From contig VXBP01004442.1 of the NCBI GenBank assembly GCA_013400115.1, forward strand, positions 1,119-65,118: a DNA stretch of 64,000 nt, given 5' to 3'. Both the position numbers and the translations under genes were made by a program. This document shows positions 11,301 through 23,300 of this stretch, one piece after another; position 1 is the first letter of the stretch; each line of letters begins with the position of its first letter. The stretch comes from Rhinopomastus cyanomelas (taxonomy: Eukaryota; Chordata; Aves; Bucerotiformes; Rhinopomastidae). The notes under the pieces are model-generated. The model saw nothing but the letters and a program-made list of their open reading frames with translations. It made no database searches and was not told the DNA's origin.

Positions 11301-14300
11301 TTGTGCATTACAAAATGTAACACATAATTCAAGCTGTCAGCTTAATCAGACTGTTTCCAGGAAGCAACCTGTAAAAGAGAAGGACCTCTTGTTTGCTGAC
11401 CTCTGATCCGTAGCCTGCTGCAGATTGTCATACATTTTGTTTTTCTTTATGTTGCTGTCCCTTCCTTCCCCTTCCCTTTTTATTATTGTATGGCTCTCGA
11501 GTGGCACCCTGGAAGGACCACCCAGCGGGAGGAAAACAATGGCAAACAAGCCGGCTGCTAAAATGCGGGCTCTGGAAGACTGAGGGGGGAGAGAAAAAGC
11601 GCTGTTTAACTGCATATTTGATCTCCCTGGTATTGTTTTGCTTATTAAACGTCTAGGAAGCTCGGCTCAATGCATGGCAGCTCCCGCTTAATTGTTCTCT
11701 GTCGCCCAACAGCCCCGATGGGAGGCACAACTTTGGCTGCGGCTCGACGTGATGGATGTCGGGTCTCAATGCGTGTTTTCCCTGCACAGAGCTTGTCACT
11801 GGAGGCAGTGCAGACAAAGGTTAACTGTATAAATATCTCAGCTTCTACACAGATATAACAAAAATCAATCTTTCTGGTGCTCACGGGGCGGTGCAGGCGC
11901 AGGCCCAGCTGGGGCATCGCTGCAGAGGGAGAGACCTGGCCTGGAAAGTCCCCAACAAAGCAGGCAGCCGGCCTGGACCTGAATAGCCATTTACACCTCG
12001 GTTCAAGGATTAGCCTGCTGATTGTTTCAGTGTTTAAGTCCTGATTTGCATCATCATAGAGGTGCAGCTTCATCAAAACCCCTCTGAGGTCCCAGTTATG
12101 TCCCCGTACCTGTAGGTGGTCACCAGATTTGTTTCGATTGTGGAGGTGAAGGAATTAAACTGCTTAGTGCAGGGTCGTTTCAATGCAGCGTCTCAGCCCC
12201 GGGTGAGGTTTTTTTGGACAGCTTGCTTGCTCCTCTGCAAGGCTTTTTTCCTTCCCACCAAGCTCAAGCAACGTGATTTTTGCTGTTGGCTCTGAAAAGC
12301 TGAAATGAGGGAGTTGATGTTTCCAGCCAGCCACGACCCAGGTCGCTTGAGACCCAGTTTGCTGTCTGTCCGCAGGTGCAGGGGGATGCCGGCGGGACTC
12401 TCTCCTGTGCTGCAGCTGATTGAAGACGCGGTGCTGAGGACAAGCCCACGCCACCGGGCACTGTACCAGGTCCAGGACGTAGGGGTGACGGGGACAGTGG
12501 AGCTGCTCAGGTTAGTGCTGCTTCCCTGCCAGCTGCCTGTGCCCTAACCCCATCCCCCCTGTGCTTCCACGGCCACTTCCCTACCAGCTGCCTGTGCCCT
12601 AACCCCATCCCCTCTGTGCTAGCATGCTTGCTGCTGAGCGTCGAGCACAGCTCTTGCCACAGTTTGGTTGTTGCCTGTTTACACACTTCTAATTGGACTG
12701 AGGCAAGAAGCTGTTACCTGGCAGCTTTGCGGGAGCCTGTTGAGATTTGAGCCGGGGTCCTCGCTCTCGCGGTGACAAATGGCCAGTGCAAAGAGCAAGT
12801 GGGCTCCTGCAAACAAACACTGCCAGTTGCTAAGGGGCCTCCTGCCTCTTCCACCATTTAATGTCAGCTGAGAGCTGAAATATGGCACTTGGAATCGCAT
12901 ACGCAAATTACTCCACAAATACCCTTTCCTAAAGGTAGCACTTTCTGCAGCTTTGCTCCACAGGTCCCCTAGGTGAAGTAAATACTCCTTTCCAAGAGCA
13001 GGAACATCCCTTTAGCTAGTTACCACTACCATGACTTACTGAGGGAGACAACAATAACTACAAAAATAATTTCCTCCATGTGGAAGAGCAGAGGGAATCA
13101 TCGAAACCCACATGGTAACAGAACTGTGGGCAGAGAGCCCTCACTGTCCTCTCCCAGCACAGGCTCTTGATCATGAGAGCTGGAATGGCAGTGTAGTTCT
13201 AGTTGAAATTAGATGTCAGCCTCCATAACATCTCTCATACGAGAATCTCTCTCTCAGCCTGTCCTCCTTTGAGTTGGGGCTCTTCAGCCTGGAGAACAGA
13301 AGGCTCTGGGGGTCCTTCTTTTGACCTTCCAGTACTTGAGGGGGCCTCCATGAAGGCAGGGGAAGGGCTTCTCAAGAGGGTTTGTACGGACAGGACAAGG
13401 AGCAGTGGTTTCAAGCTGGGAGAGGAGAGATTGAGACTGGATCTTAGAAACCAGTTCTTCACTGTGAGGGTGGGTGATGGCTGGACTGGGCTGCCCGGGG
13501 AGGTTGTGGGGGCCCCATCCCTGGAGTCATTGAAGGTCAGGTTTGATGAGGCTCTGAGCAACCTCACCTAGCTAGAGCTGTCCCTGTGCAGGGAGGCTGG
13601 ACTGGATGACCTGTGGAGGTCCCTTCCAGCCTGGAACATTCTATGATTCTATAAATGAGGATTATCTGAAGTAGAGTAGAGGTTAGAGCATTACTAGGCA
13701 GTTGGGTGAAAGGGTTCCCAAACCTCCTGGCCCCACTGTGGGAGATGGCTTCCTGTGACAGCTCCTGGTGACAGCCTGGTTAGGGCTGCCTGGTCGAAGT
13801 GTTTCACCCCATTGGACCTGTGCACGTTCCTCTCTTCCTGTCGAAAAGCAAAGGTGGGTGGTTAAATCTGACCTTTTCAAGGTGCTGGGTTTAACCTTCC
13901 TGTTCTGCGTCTTTCCCAGAGCGTCCTGGAAGTTTGTCCCTCTGGGCTGTCCCACTGGTTGTGCCGTTAGCCAGGACAAGTGTTGCGGGCTCTGCTTCCG
14001 AACTGGTGCTGCCTGACTGGGCTTTAAATAAAGACTGCACGCATTACCTGCTTTCTTTTGTAGCTTCTGTAATAGAGCTGGCAGTCTGGGAGAAGCTGAC
14101 CTTGAAGCATGCGAAGCGGCTGTCCTTCATCAGCTCCAGGCTTTATTGCGCCGCATGCGGGATGGAAGCCTCCCGCCCGAGAAAACGCTCGAGGCTGAAG
14201 GTGCAGCGGTGGATGAAAGGCAGACCAGGTATCACGGGCACACAGCTCGGGCGTGGGTGCCAGTAGCTTCTCCTTCCTCCCCAAGTCACGCAGAGTCACA

Positions 14301-17300
14301 GAATTACTGAGGCAGGAAAGGACCCCCCTGGGTAGCCCCTCTGTCTCCTTCACCGTGACGAAGTTCCTTCTCCCACAATTCATTCTCCTCCCTGAACCCT
14401 GCATCTTGTTTGTGTAACCCTATGCAACTGCTCCGAGGCTGGGTTACCCACTGCCCCTAGTTCTGCTGCGGCAGAAGCACTGGCCATACAGCTGTGGAGG
14501 CAGCTGTGCAGGCAGCAGCTAACAGCTGGAGCATTGGTGGTTCAGTGGTAGAATTCTCGCCTGCCACGCGGGAGGCCCGGGTTCGATTCCCGGCCAATGC
14601 AGTGCTCTTTTTCCTCGTTCTCCTTTTGTTTCTGGGTGTAAAACATCTTAAAACCTCCACTACAATACAGCTCTGTACCTAAACCTCCAGTGGTGGTGCA
14701 AAACCTCTTCCTCATGAGGTGCCAGAGCCCTGGCAGGGGCTGCCCAGGGGGCTGTGGAGTCTCCTTCTCTGGAGACATTTCAAACCCACCCGGACTGTTC
14801 CTGTGTGACTGGATCTAGGGGATCCTGGTGGGTCAGGAGGATTGGACTGAATGGTCTTGGGAGGTCCCTCCCAATCCCTAATGACTGGATCTAGGGGATC
14901 CTGCTGTGGCAGGGGGATTGGACTGGATGATCTTGGGGGGTCCCTCCCAATCCCTAATGACTGGATCTAGGGGATCCTGCTGTGGGGCAGGGGGATTGGG
15001 CTGGATGATCTTTCACGGTCCCTTCCAACCCCTAATGTTCTGTGATTCTGTGAAAAGCCTCCACGCGGGGGTATTTTTGGCACCACGTTGAACCTCACAG
15101 TGTTGTCGCCCAGTCAGGTACCAGTTTACAGTACAAGGTAAATCATTACAGCAGGTATTATGGCCGGAACAATTAACACCAGCTCCAGTTCTCACACTGC
15201 TTTCAGCAAAGCACCTGCCCTTTCCTGCCTGGGGGCCTCACGAAGCCTCCAGCTTGCTCTTGCTGCTCCTCCCTTCTCTCATCCTGCTCCGAAGCCAAGT
15301 TCTTGCCTCATCCTGCTCCGCAGCCAAGTTCTCCAGGAGTTCCAGCCCGACTCACAGCTTTAGGGCAGACAGCCCGCTCTGCCTTCCCCCAGTGCTGTGG
15401 AAGCAGAGTGGAAGCCAGACCTCCAGTGACACTGGAGAATAAAGACGTCTCTGCGCTGATCTTTACACACCTGGGCAGCAGCAGCAGCAGCTCACAGTGA
15501 GAACATTAGGGAAAACAATGGGTTTTTCCTTTTTGCAGGGACTCTCACTCCGCTGGGCAGGACTGGGGCCAAGCCTCCCCACCTCCCAGTCTGCAGCACT
15601 CCTCACCCCAGGCTGCTTCGGCAGGAAAGGAACCGTATTAACTGCAGGGACCTCTCAGCCAGTAATTTCTGTGATCTTCAGGCGCGTGAGGGTGGGAAAT
15701 GTAATTCTGAGAAGCAAATGATTTCTCTGCGAAGCGGAAGGCGCGCAGAGCCTTTAAAAACAATAAAGGGCAGCGATTCAGAGCGGGGGCTGCCTTCCCT
15801 CTCCTGCGCGGATGCCACAAGGACAAGCGAGAATTGCAGTACGGTTTCCTTCTCGCGGAGTCTCTTTAATACAGTAATGAAAACATTTTCTATTCCTTCT
15901 TACTTAGCTTCTGTCTAGACCTTCCTCCCTGTGACAGGCTCAGCAGCGCTCGAGTGGCAGCGGGATCGGGCACTTGTGAGTGCTGAAGAATGGTCTATTT
16001 AACTACACCTCCTTCTCCTTTTGAGGCTGATACGCCTGCGAGCGCTCGCACATTGTTGTGCTTCCTGAATGGGTTTCTTACGGACAAACACTTGTGGAGT
16101 TAATTGGAAATCACTCCTCTGTTTGTGAAACTTCGTCGGAGCAACCGCGAAAACAAACATCTCTGGCAGCTGGGATTGCAGGGTTTATATCTTCTGCCTT
16201 AAAAGGGCCCTTTTGCTCAAAAATAATAAAGAGAAATCTAGAGGAGGAGGAAAAAAAGACAAACCTGGGGAAAGTGAATGCCTGGCACAGTGGATGGAGG
16301 AGCACGTGAGGGCTGGCCCAGGCTGAGGGCTGCAGAAGGGTTTAACAGACATTGAACTGTGGTTTAATAGGTCGTGAACGTGGTCCCCAAGTCCTGGGGC
16401 TGATCCAGGGGACACCTGGAACTGTCCTTTCACAGAATCACAGAACATTAGGGATTGGAAGGGACCTCGAAAGATCATCTGGTCCAATCCCCTGTCCTAA
16501 TGGTTAGGGAACTGGAACACTTGCCTTATAGGGAGAGATTGAGAGACCTGGGGCTTTTCAGATTGGAGAGGAGGACGTTATGAGGGGACTTGAGCAGATG
16601 ATCTTTCCAGTCCCTAAGGTTCCATGATTCTCTGGCTTAATTTCTGTCTATAAATCCATGAGGACTGGGTGTCAAGAAGAAAGAGACAATCTCTTTTCAC
16701 TTGTGCCCTCTGATAGGACAAGGGGCAGTGTCAGTTGGAGCACAGGCAGTTCCATCTCACCATGAGGAAGAACTTCATCATAAGCATGACAGAGCACTGG
16801 AACAGGCTGCCCAGGGAGGTAGTGGAGTCCCCTTTCTCTGGAGATGTTTCAGACCCTGCTGGATGCATTCCTGTGTGACCTGTCCTAGGTTCTATGGTCT
16901 TCCTTGAGCTGGGAGGTTGGACTCAATGACCTCCGGAATTCCCTTTTAACCCCTAATGATCTGTGTTTGTCTGTCCTCCCCACATCTGCAGAAGACTTCT
17001 GATAGTTTTAAAGGAAACAGTGGGAATTCAGGACAAAAGGAGTGATGGTTTTTCCTACTGTGTGCTGACCTGCTTGTCCAGATGACTGAGCAGTGTGGTA
17101 CCTGTCTGACTTGGGGCGTCCTGCTCTGTTTCTCAGGCCAGACCTTCTGTGGGACGTGGACTTGCTGCAGACCCAGCTGAGCGACCATGCTTTGTTCTTG
17201 AGAAAGCACCAGGTCCCGCTGTCGGAGGAAGCATCAGGGATGTTTGAAACGCTGCTGGCTTCCACTGAGAAGGTGCAGGACAGCCAGGTGGGTGCTTGCG

Positions 17301-20300
17301 TCGAGCAATAGGCTTGGGGCCGTGGCTGGGGAGCAGTCTGGCAGAAAAGGAGCTGGGGTTCTGACTGAACATGAGCCAGCAGGGTGCCCAGGTGGCCAAG
17401 AAGGCCAGTGGCATCCTCTCCTGGATCAGAAACTGTGTGTCCAGCAGGAGTAAGGAGGGGATTGTCCCCCTGTACTCAACACTGGTGAGGCTGCACCTTG
17501 ACTACTGGGGGCTAGTTTTGGGCATCTGAGGACAAGGGGAGACATCGAGGTGCTGGAGTGAGGGCAGAGGAGGGCAACAAAGCTGGAGAAGGGCTTGGAG
17601 AATAAATGTGATGAGGAGAGATGGAGAGAGTTGGGGCTGTTGTGTTGGAGGAAGAGGAGGCTGAGGGGACCCCTCATCGCTCTCTACAACTGTCTGAGAG
17701 GACACTGTGGAGATGCTGGTGCTGGGCTCTTCTCACAGGTCATCAGTGACAGATCCAGAGGGAAGGGCTTCAAGCTCCACCAGGGGAGGGTCAGACTGGC
17801 CATCAGGAAGAGATTCTTCCCAGAGAGAGTGGTCAGGGCCTGGGATGGGCTGCCCAGGATGGTGGTCAAGTCCCCGCCCCTGGATGTGTTTAAAAGTTGC
17901 TCAGATGTGGTGTTGAGGGCTGTGGTTTAGGGGTGACCTTGTGGAGCAGGGCTGATGGTTGGACTCGATGATCCTGGGGGTCTTTTCCAACCTGAATGGT
18001 TCTAGGATTCTATTCTCCAGCTGTCTCGAGGCAAACCCATCCAGCACTGCATTTCACAGAGTCAACTGTTTCTTTAAGGTCTCCAGGAAGGTGTCTTTTC
18101 CACCCTGTAAAGCAGTTATTTATTTAAACAAGCTCCCACGCTCGCTGGGGTGCGGATTTATCACAAGGCTTATATCATCTGTCTTTCTCCGTGGCTTAGC
18201 AGCGTTTCATCGTGAGTGATGTATTTTATCTTATTTTTTTAAAACCAGAGTGATGTTTGTTGTGCTGGATACTTTACAGATAGTAGCATGGTCATTTTTT
18301 AAAATGTTAATGCAAAAGGTTATAAACTAAAGCTTTTAAAAATATAGATATTAAAGATTGGCTTGTGATAGAGCTGTGGGTGCTGGGAAGTCTTTAGCTG
18401 CAAACCCACAGCAGCCAGTTGTGTGGGGAGGGCAAGGGTCTGATTAGTGCTGCCTCCAGCTACCTGGCCAGCTCTCCTGGCACAGCTGCATGATGTCCCC
18501 TGTGGTGGGAGCCAGGAGGTCTGCTTGGCAGCCCAACTGTGGTGAGGAGCTGTCCTGCTCTGCTTTGAAAGAGTGAGCCTGTGAGCCTCCTCTTCTCCAG
18601 GCTGAACAACCCCACCTCGCAGGGGAGGTGCTCCAGCCTTTCCTGGGGTGGATCAGAAGGGGGGTGGCTAGCAGATGGAGACCGCATCTTGGGTACGGGG
18701 TCCAGTTTTGGGTGCCACAGGGTGATAAGGACATTGAGGGCTGGAGCAGGGCCAGAGAAGGGCGATGAGGCTGGGGAGAGGGCTGGAGAACAGCCCCGTG
18801 GAGAGCAGCTGAGGGAGCTGAGGTTATTGAGTCTAGAGCAGAGGAGGCTGAGAGGAGACCTCCTTGCTCTCTGCAGCTCCCTCAGAGGAGGTTGTAGTGA
18901 GGCTGCTGCTGCTCTCTTCTCCCAAATTTCTAATGATGGGATGAGGGGAAATGGCCTCAAGTTGCATCAGGGGAGGTTTAGATTGGATCTCAGGGAGAAG
19001 TTCTTTGCTGAGAGAGTGGCTGGGCCCTGGGAGAGGGTGCCCAGGGAGGTGGTGGAGTCCCCATCCCTGGAGGGGTTTAAAACCCGAGGAGGTAGAGCCC
19101 TTGAGGCCCTGGTGTAGGGCTTAGGGACCTGTTGAGCTGAGAGCTGGACTTGGTGATCCTGGAGGTCCCCTTCCAGCCGTGAGGCTTCTGTGATTCTAAG
19201 GCTTGTTGTTCTACTACATTATTGAGCAATTAGATAATGGGAGCAGAGACTTGTGCTCTAAAAGAAGCCCAGGTAGAGAGGAGATGAGCAGGATGCCCAG
19301 ACAGCCTGTGCTGCTCCTTGTGCCGTAATAAATGCCAGGAAGGATGATTTCTTCTTCTCTCAGAAAGAGCTTTATAAAGCTGTGTGTGGTACTTTAACAC
19401 CGAAGAAGCGCTCGCTCTGTCTCAAGCCTGCTTCTCACTCTGCCTTATTTATGGCTCATTCAGCTCCCTGTAAAGGTGCTGCTTCCAGCTTAATTTTCTT
19501 GTGGTGAAAATGGGTTTAACTGGGGGTGTCTGAACAGTGCTGCTGGCAGAGGGCTGAGTGGGAGACAGCAAACTTCACACATGTGCCAAGAGGGCCGACA
19601 GTGTTCTGGGGTGGGTTAGAAGGGAGGTGGTTAGTAGGTGGACAGAGGTTCTCCTCCCAGTCTTCTCCGCCCTGGTGAGGCCACGTCTGGAATAGTGTGT
19701 CCTGTTCTGGGCCCCTCAGGTCCAGAAGGACACAGAGCTGCTGGAGAGAGCCCAGCACAGAGCCACAGAGATGATGGAGGGAGGGGAGCATCTCCCTGCT
19801 GAGGAGAGGCTGAGGGAGCTGGGGCTCTGGAGCTGGGAGAAAGGAGCCTGAGGGGTGACCCCATGGATGTTGATCAATATGTGAAGGGTGGGTGTGAGGA
19901 GGATGGAGCCAGGCTCTGCTCAGGGGCACCCAGTGGTCCATCCAGATAAATGGAACAGAGGAGGTTCCACATCAGCGTGAGAAGGACCTTCTTCCCAGGG
20001 GCTGCCCAGGGGGGCTGTGGAGTCTCCTTCTCTGCAGCCGTTTCAAACCCTCCTGGCCACATTCCTGTGTGACTGGATCTAGGGGATCCTGCTGTGGCAG
20101 TAGATTGGACTGGATGATCTTTGGAGGTCCCTTCCCATCCCTAACATTCTGAGATAACACGTTGAGACTAGAACAGTGCCCAGCTTTGTGACTCTGCCTT
20201 CAGATCCATCACTCTCCGTGGTGGTTGAAGCTGCAGCCCTTGCCAACACGGTGGGTTAACCCTCCTTGTTGCTGTGTGCTTGATACAGACAGACTTCTTT

Positions 20301-23300
20301 TCACCGCGTGGCTGCTGCAGTGTGTTTGATGCACCCTGCCAGCCAAGTTTTCTTCACCCTGAACGTGTGAGGCAGAGAATTTCTGAAAAACAGAATCATT
20401 GAGGCTGGAAAAGACCTTGAAGATCATCCAGCCCAGCCCATGACCCAGCATCACCAGAATCAGCTAGAACCTGGCACGAAGGGTCACGTCCAGTCAAACA
20501 CCTCCAGGGATGGAGACTCCTCCACCTCTCTGGGCAGGTAACCTGGACCAAGGTTGTGTTGTGCAGGGCAGAATGCAATCCCTGAGCTGGCACCTGTTTC
20601 ACTTGGTGGTTATTTGCCATCTAACAAAACCTCTCTGGAGACACATTACCCTGTGAAGTACAGATTAGGCTAAATGTGTGTTCGAAAGCGCTTGAGGCTG
20701 CGGATAATAGAGCTGGGGCTGGTTTTGTTTTTCTAATGCTGCAGGCTCTCCTGGTGCTGAGAGAGGCCCTTCCAGAAGAGGGTGGCAACAGGTCATCTGT
20801 TCCGAGTAACGAACCAACCTGCAGCCTGCCAGCCATCCCAGACAGTGCGGGGGGAATGGAGCGGGCAAAGCACGCTCCCCAGCTCACCGCTGAGGGGGAA
20901 CAAGGTAAGAGGTGGTGGAAGGTTCACCTGTGCGCCCTGACTTACTGTCCTTCCTTCTGTGTGTGTGCCTTTGGCCTCCAAATGTGCAGGTGGCTGTTGT
21001 AGCCATTGGCTTGGAGCAGTGTGGCTGGGGAGCAGTCTAGCAGAAAAGGACTTGGGGGTTCTAACTGACAGGCAGGAGAATATGAGCCAGCTGGGTGGCC
21101 AGTGGCATCCTGGCCTGGATCAGAAACTGTGTGTCCAGCAGGAGTAAGGAGGGGATTGCCCTGTACTGAGCACTGGGGTGGCTGCACCTTGACTGTGGGG
21201 TCTAGTTTGGGGCACCTCAGGGCAAGGGAGACATCGAGGTGCTGGAGAGAGAGCAGAGGAGGGCAATGGAGCTGGGGAAGGGCCTGGAGAATCAGTCTGG
21301 TGGGGAGAGATGGAGAGAGTTGGGGCTGGTTAGGTTGAGGAAGAGGAGGCTGAGGGGAGACTTCGTTGCTCCATATAACTATCTGAGAGGACCCTGCAGA
21401 GATGTTGGTGCTGGGCTCTGCTCACAGGTCATTAGTGACAGAACCAGAGGGAAGGGCTTGGACCTTCAACAGGGGAGGGTCAGACTGGCCATCAGGAAGA
21501 GATTCTTCCTGGAGAGAGTGGTCAGGGACTGGACTGGGCTGCCCAGGGTGATGGTTGAGTCCCCACCCCTGGATGTGTTTCCAGGTCGCTTAGATGTGGT
21601 CTTGGGGGATGTGTTAAGGGTGACCTTGTAGAGTGGGACTGATGGTTGGACTTGATGGTTCCAAGGGTCTTTTGCAACCTGAGTGGTTCTGTGATTCTAA
21701 GTTAATATTTGCAGTGAATGGTGGGGGCTTTTCCTAAAGACCTCAGTATCCTTTAAAAAAGAGGTGACAGCACTGACAAAGGAGCAGTGCCTGTTGTCGC
21801 TGTCATTTTCTGCAGAATCATTAGGGATTGGAAGGGACCTCCAAAGATCATCCAGTCCAATCCCCCTGCCTGAGCAGGATCCCCTAGATCCACAGAATCA
21901 TTAGGGATTGGAAGGGACCTCCAAAGATCATCCAGTCCAGTCCCCCAAGCAGGCGGGTTTAAAACGTCTCCAGAGAAGGAGACTCCTAAAAATCTCGATC
22001 GACAGAAGCGCACGGATTCAAAACCGGTCAAATTTGTGGACTGCAGTTTCTGCTGTCAGAACAGAAGCCAGGCTGGTGACACATCTCTGAACCTCGTTCA
22101 CGCTGAGAAAGGTGGACACGGGGTGGTTTCAGCGCTTGGAAGGTGAACGCATCTGTGAAAACCCCGTTAATTCCTCTAGATAAGGGAGTCATCTGTGAGT
22201 CCGGCGTACCAAGCGGCCGTGGCGACTGGCTGGCTGTGCTCTGAGGGCATCCCTCCCATCAGAGCCCTGGAAGAGACGGGCAATTAGGTGCAGTGCAAAT
22301 GTAAACGAACTGCTTTAGGCCTCCTAAATTCAGGCGACTTTTATCCGCCGCGGAGACGGAGTCTTTGATTTAAACTAATTCTCCGCGGCTGGTGTGATCT
22401 ACGCCGCTGCTGTCGGGCTGCCGGAGGAGCTCGCAGAGTTACAGTGGGGTTGTTTGTTTGCTAAATCCCGTTGGGCCTGGAATAATTTAAGCCATTTGTT
22501 TAGCTTTCCTTTTCCTCTAGAGCTACAGAGAGGCAGGGCAGCCTCGCTTGTGAGGCAAGTTCACAGTAGGCGCCTCTTTCAAGACCCGTAATGGATGGTT
22601 TAGATCAATAAACAAGAGATAACAGAAGTGAGAAATTAAAGGGAGTGAGGGCTTAAAAGCAAACAAACCGGTCTGATCACGGCGACTTTGAAACGCGTTT
22701 CATTACCGCGGGTCGCATCCCGGAGTCCCACGCTGGCGCGAAGATGAGAGCGAGGAGGAAGCCCGGCGACAGCATCCCATTACAGGTAGAAGTGACGGCC
22801 GCATATTAACCTCAGGTCCAGCCTTCGACCGCATTATATAATCAAAACGCGGAGCTGTAGTGGCTCGGGTGGCTAATAGTCAGTAAATTCAGCCCCTCCG
22901 TCCGCGGCGCCAAGATTAATCGCAGGCTCATAAAGTGGGCGCTTCACGGGGACGTCGAGCGAGGCCGAGAGCGACGGCGGCGCTTTAATTCCTTGTAATC
23001 ATGTCGCACGCTTAAAATCCACGCGAGTGTCCCGTGGCTTTGCCTGGCAGGTCCCCCTGTCGGTGTTACAGGGGTCACTCTCCGTGGGGAAGATCCAGTG
23101 ATTATCAGGGAAACCGCAGATGGTTCTGATTTGGGGCTTTTCTGTTCTTGAGTCATTAAACGCGGCTCGTTAGGATAGGGTGCGGGGGGAAGAAACCCGC
23201 GAGCTGGGGGCCCAGCCTTTGCCTCTCTCTCTCCTGTAAAAGCCACCTGATTACACAACAAGGTTTGCAGTGAGGGTGGGTCAGGATGCGTTCAGATCCT

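Noticed and set aside
14027..14033. AATAAA before KIZ exon d
   Set aside because: It lies inside an intron 30 bp before an acceptor. There is no downstream GT-rich element to favour premature polyadenylation.
22394..22591. Open frame in the CpG-containing block at 22.4 kb
   Set aside because: It is short, has no homology, and its composition fits non-coding regulatory DNA better than a gene.
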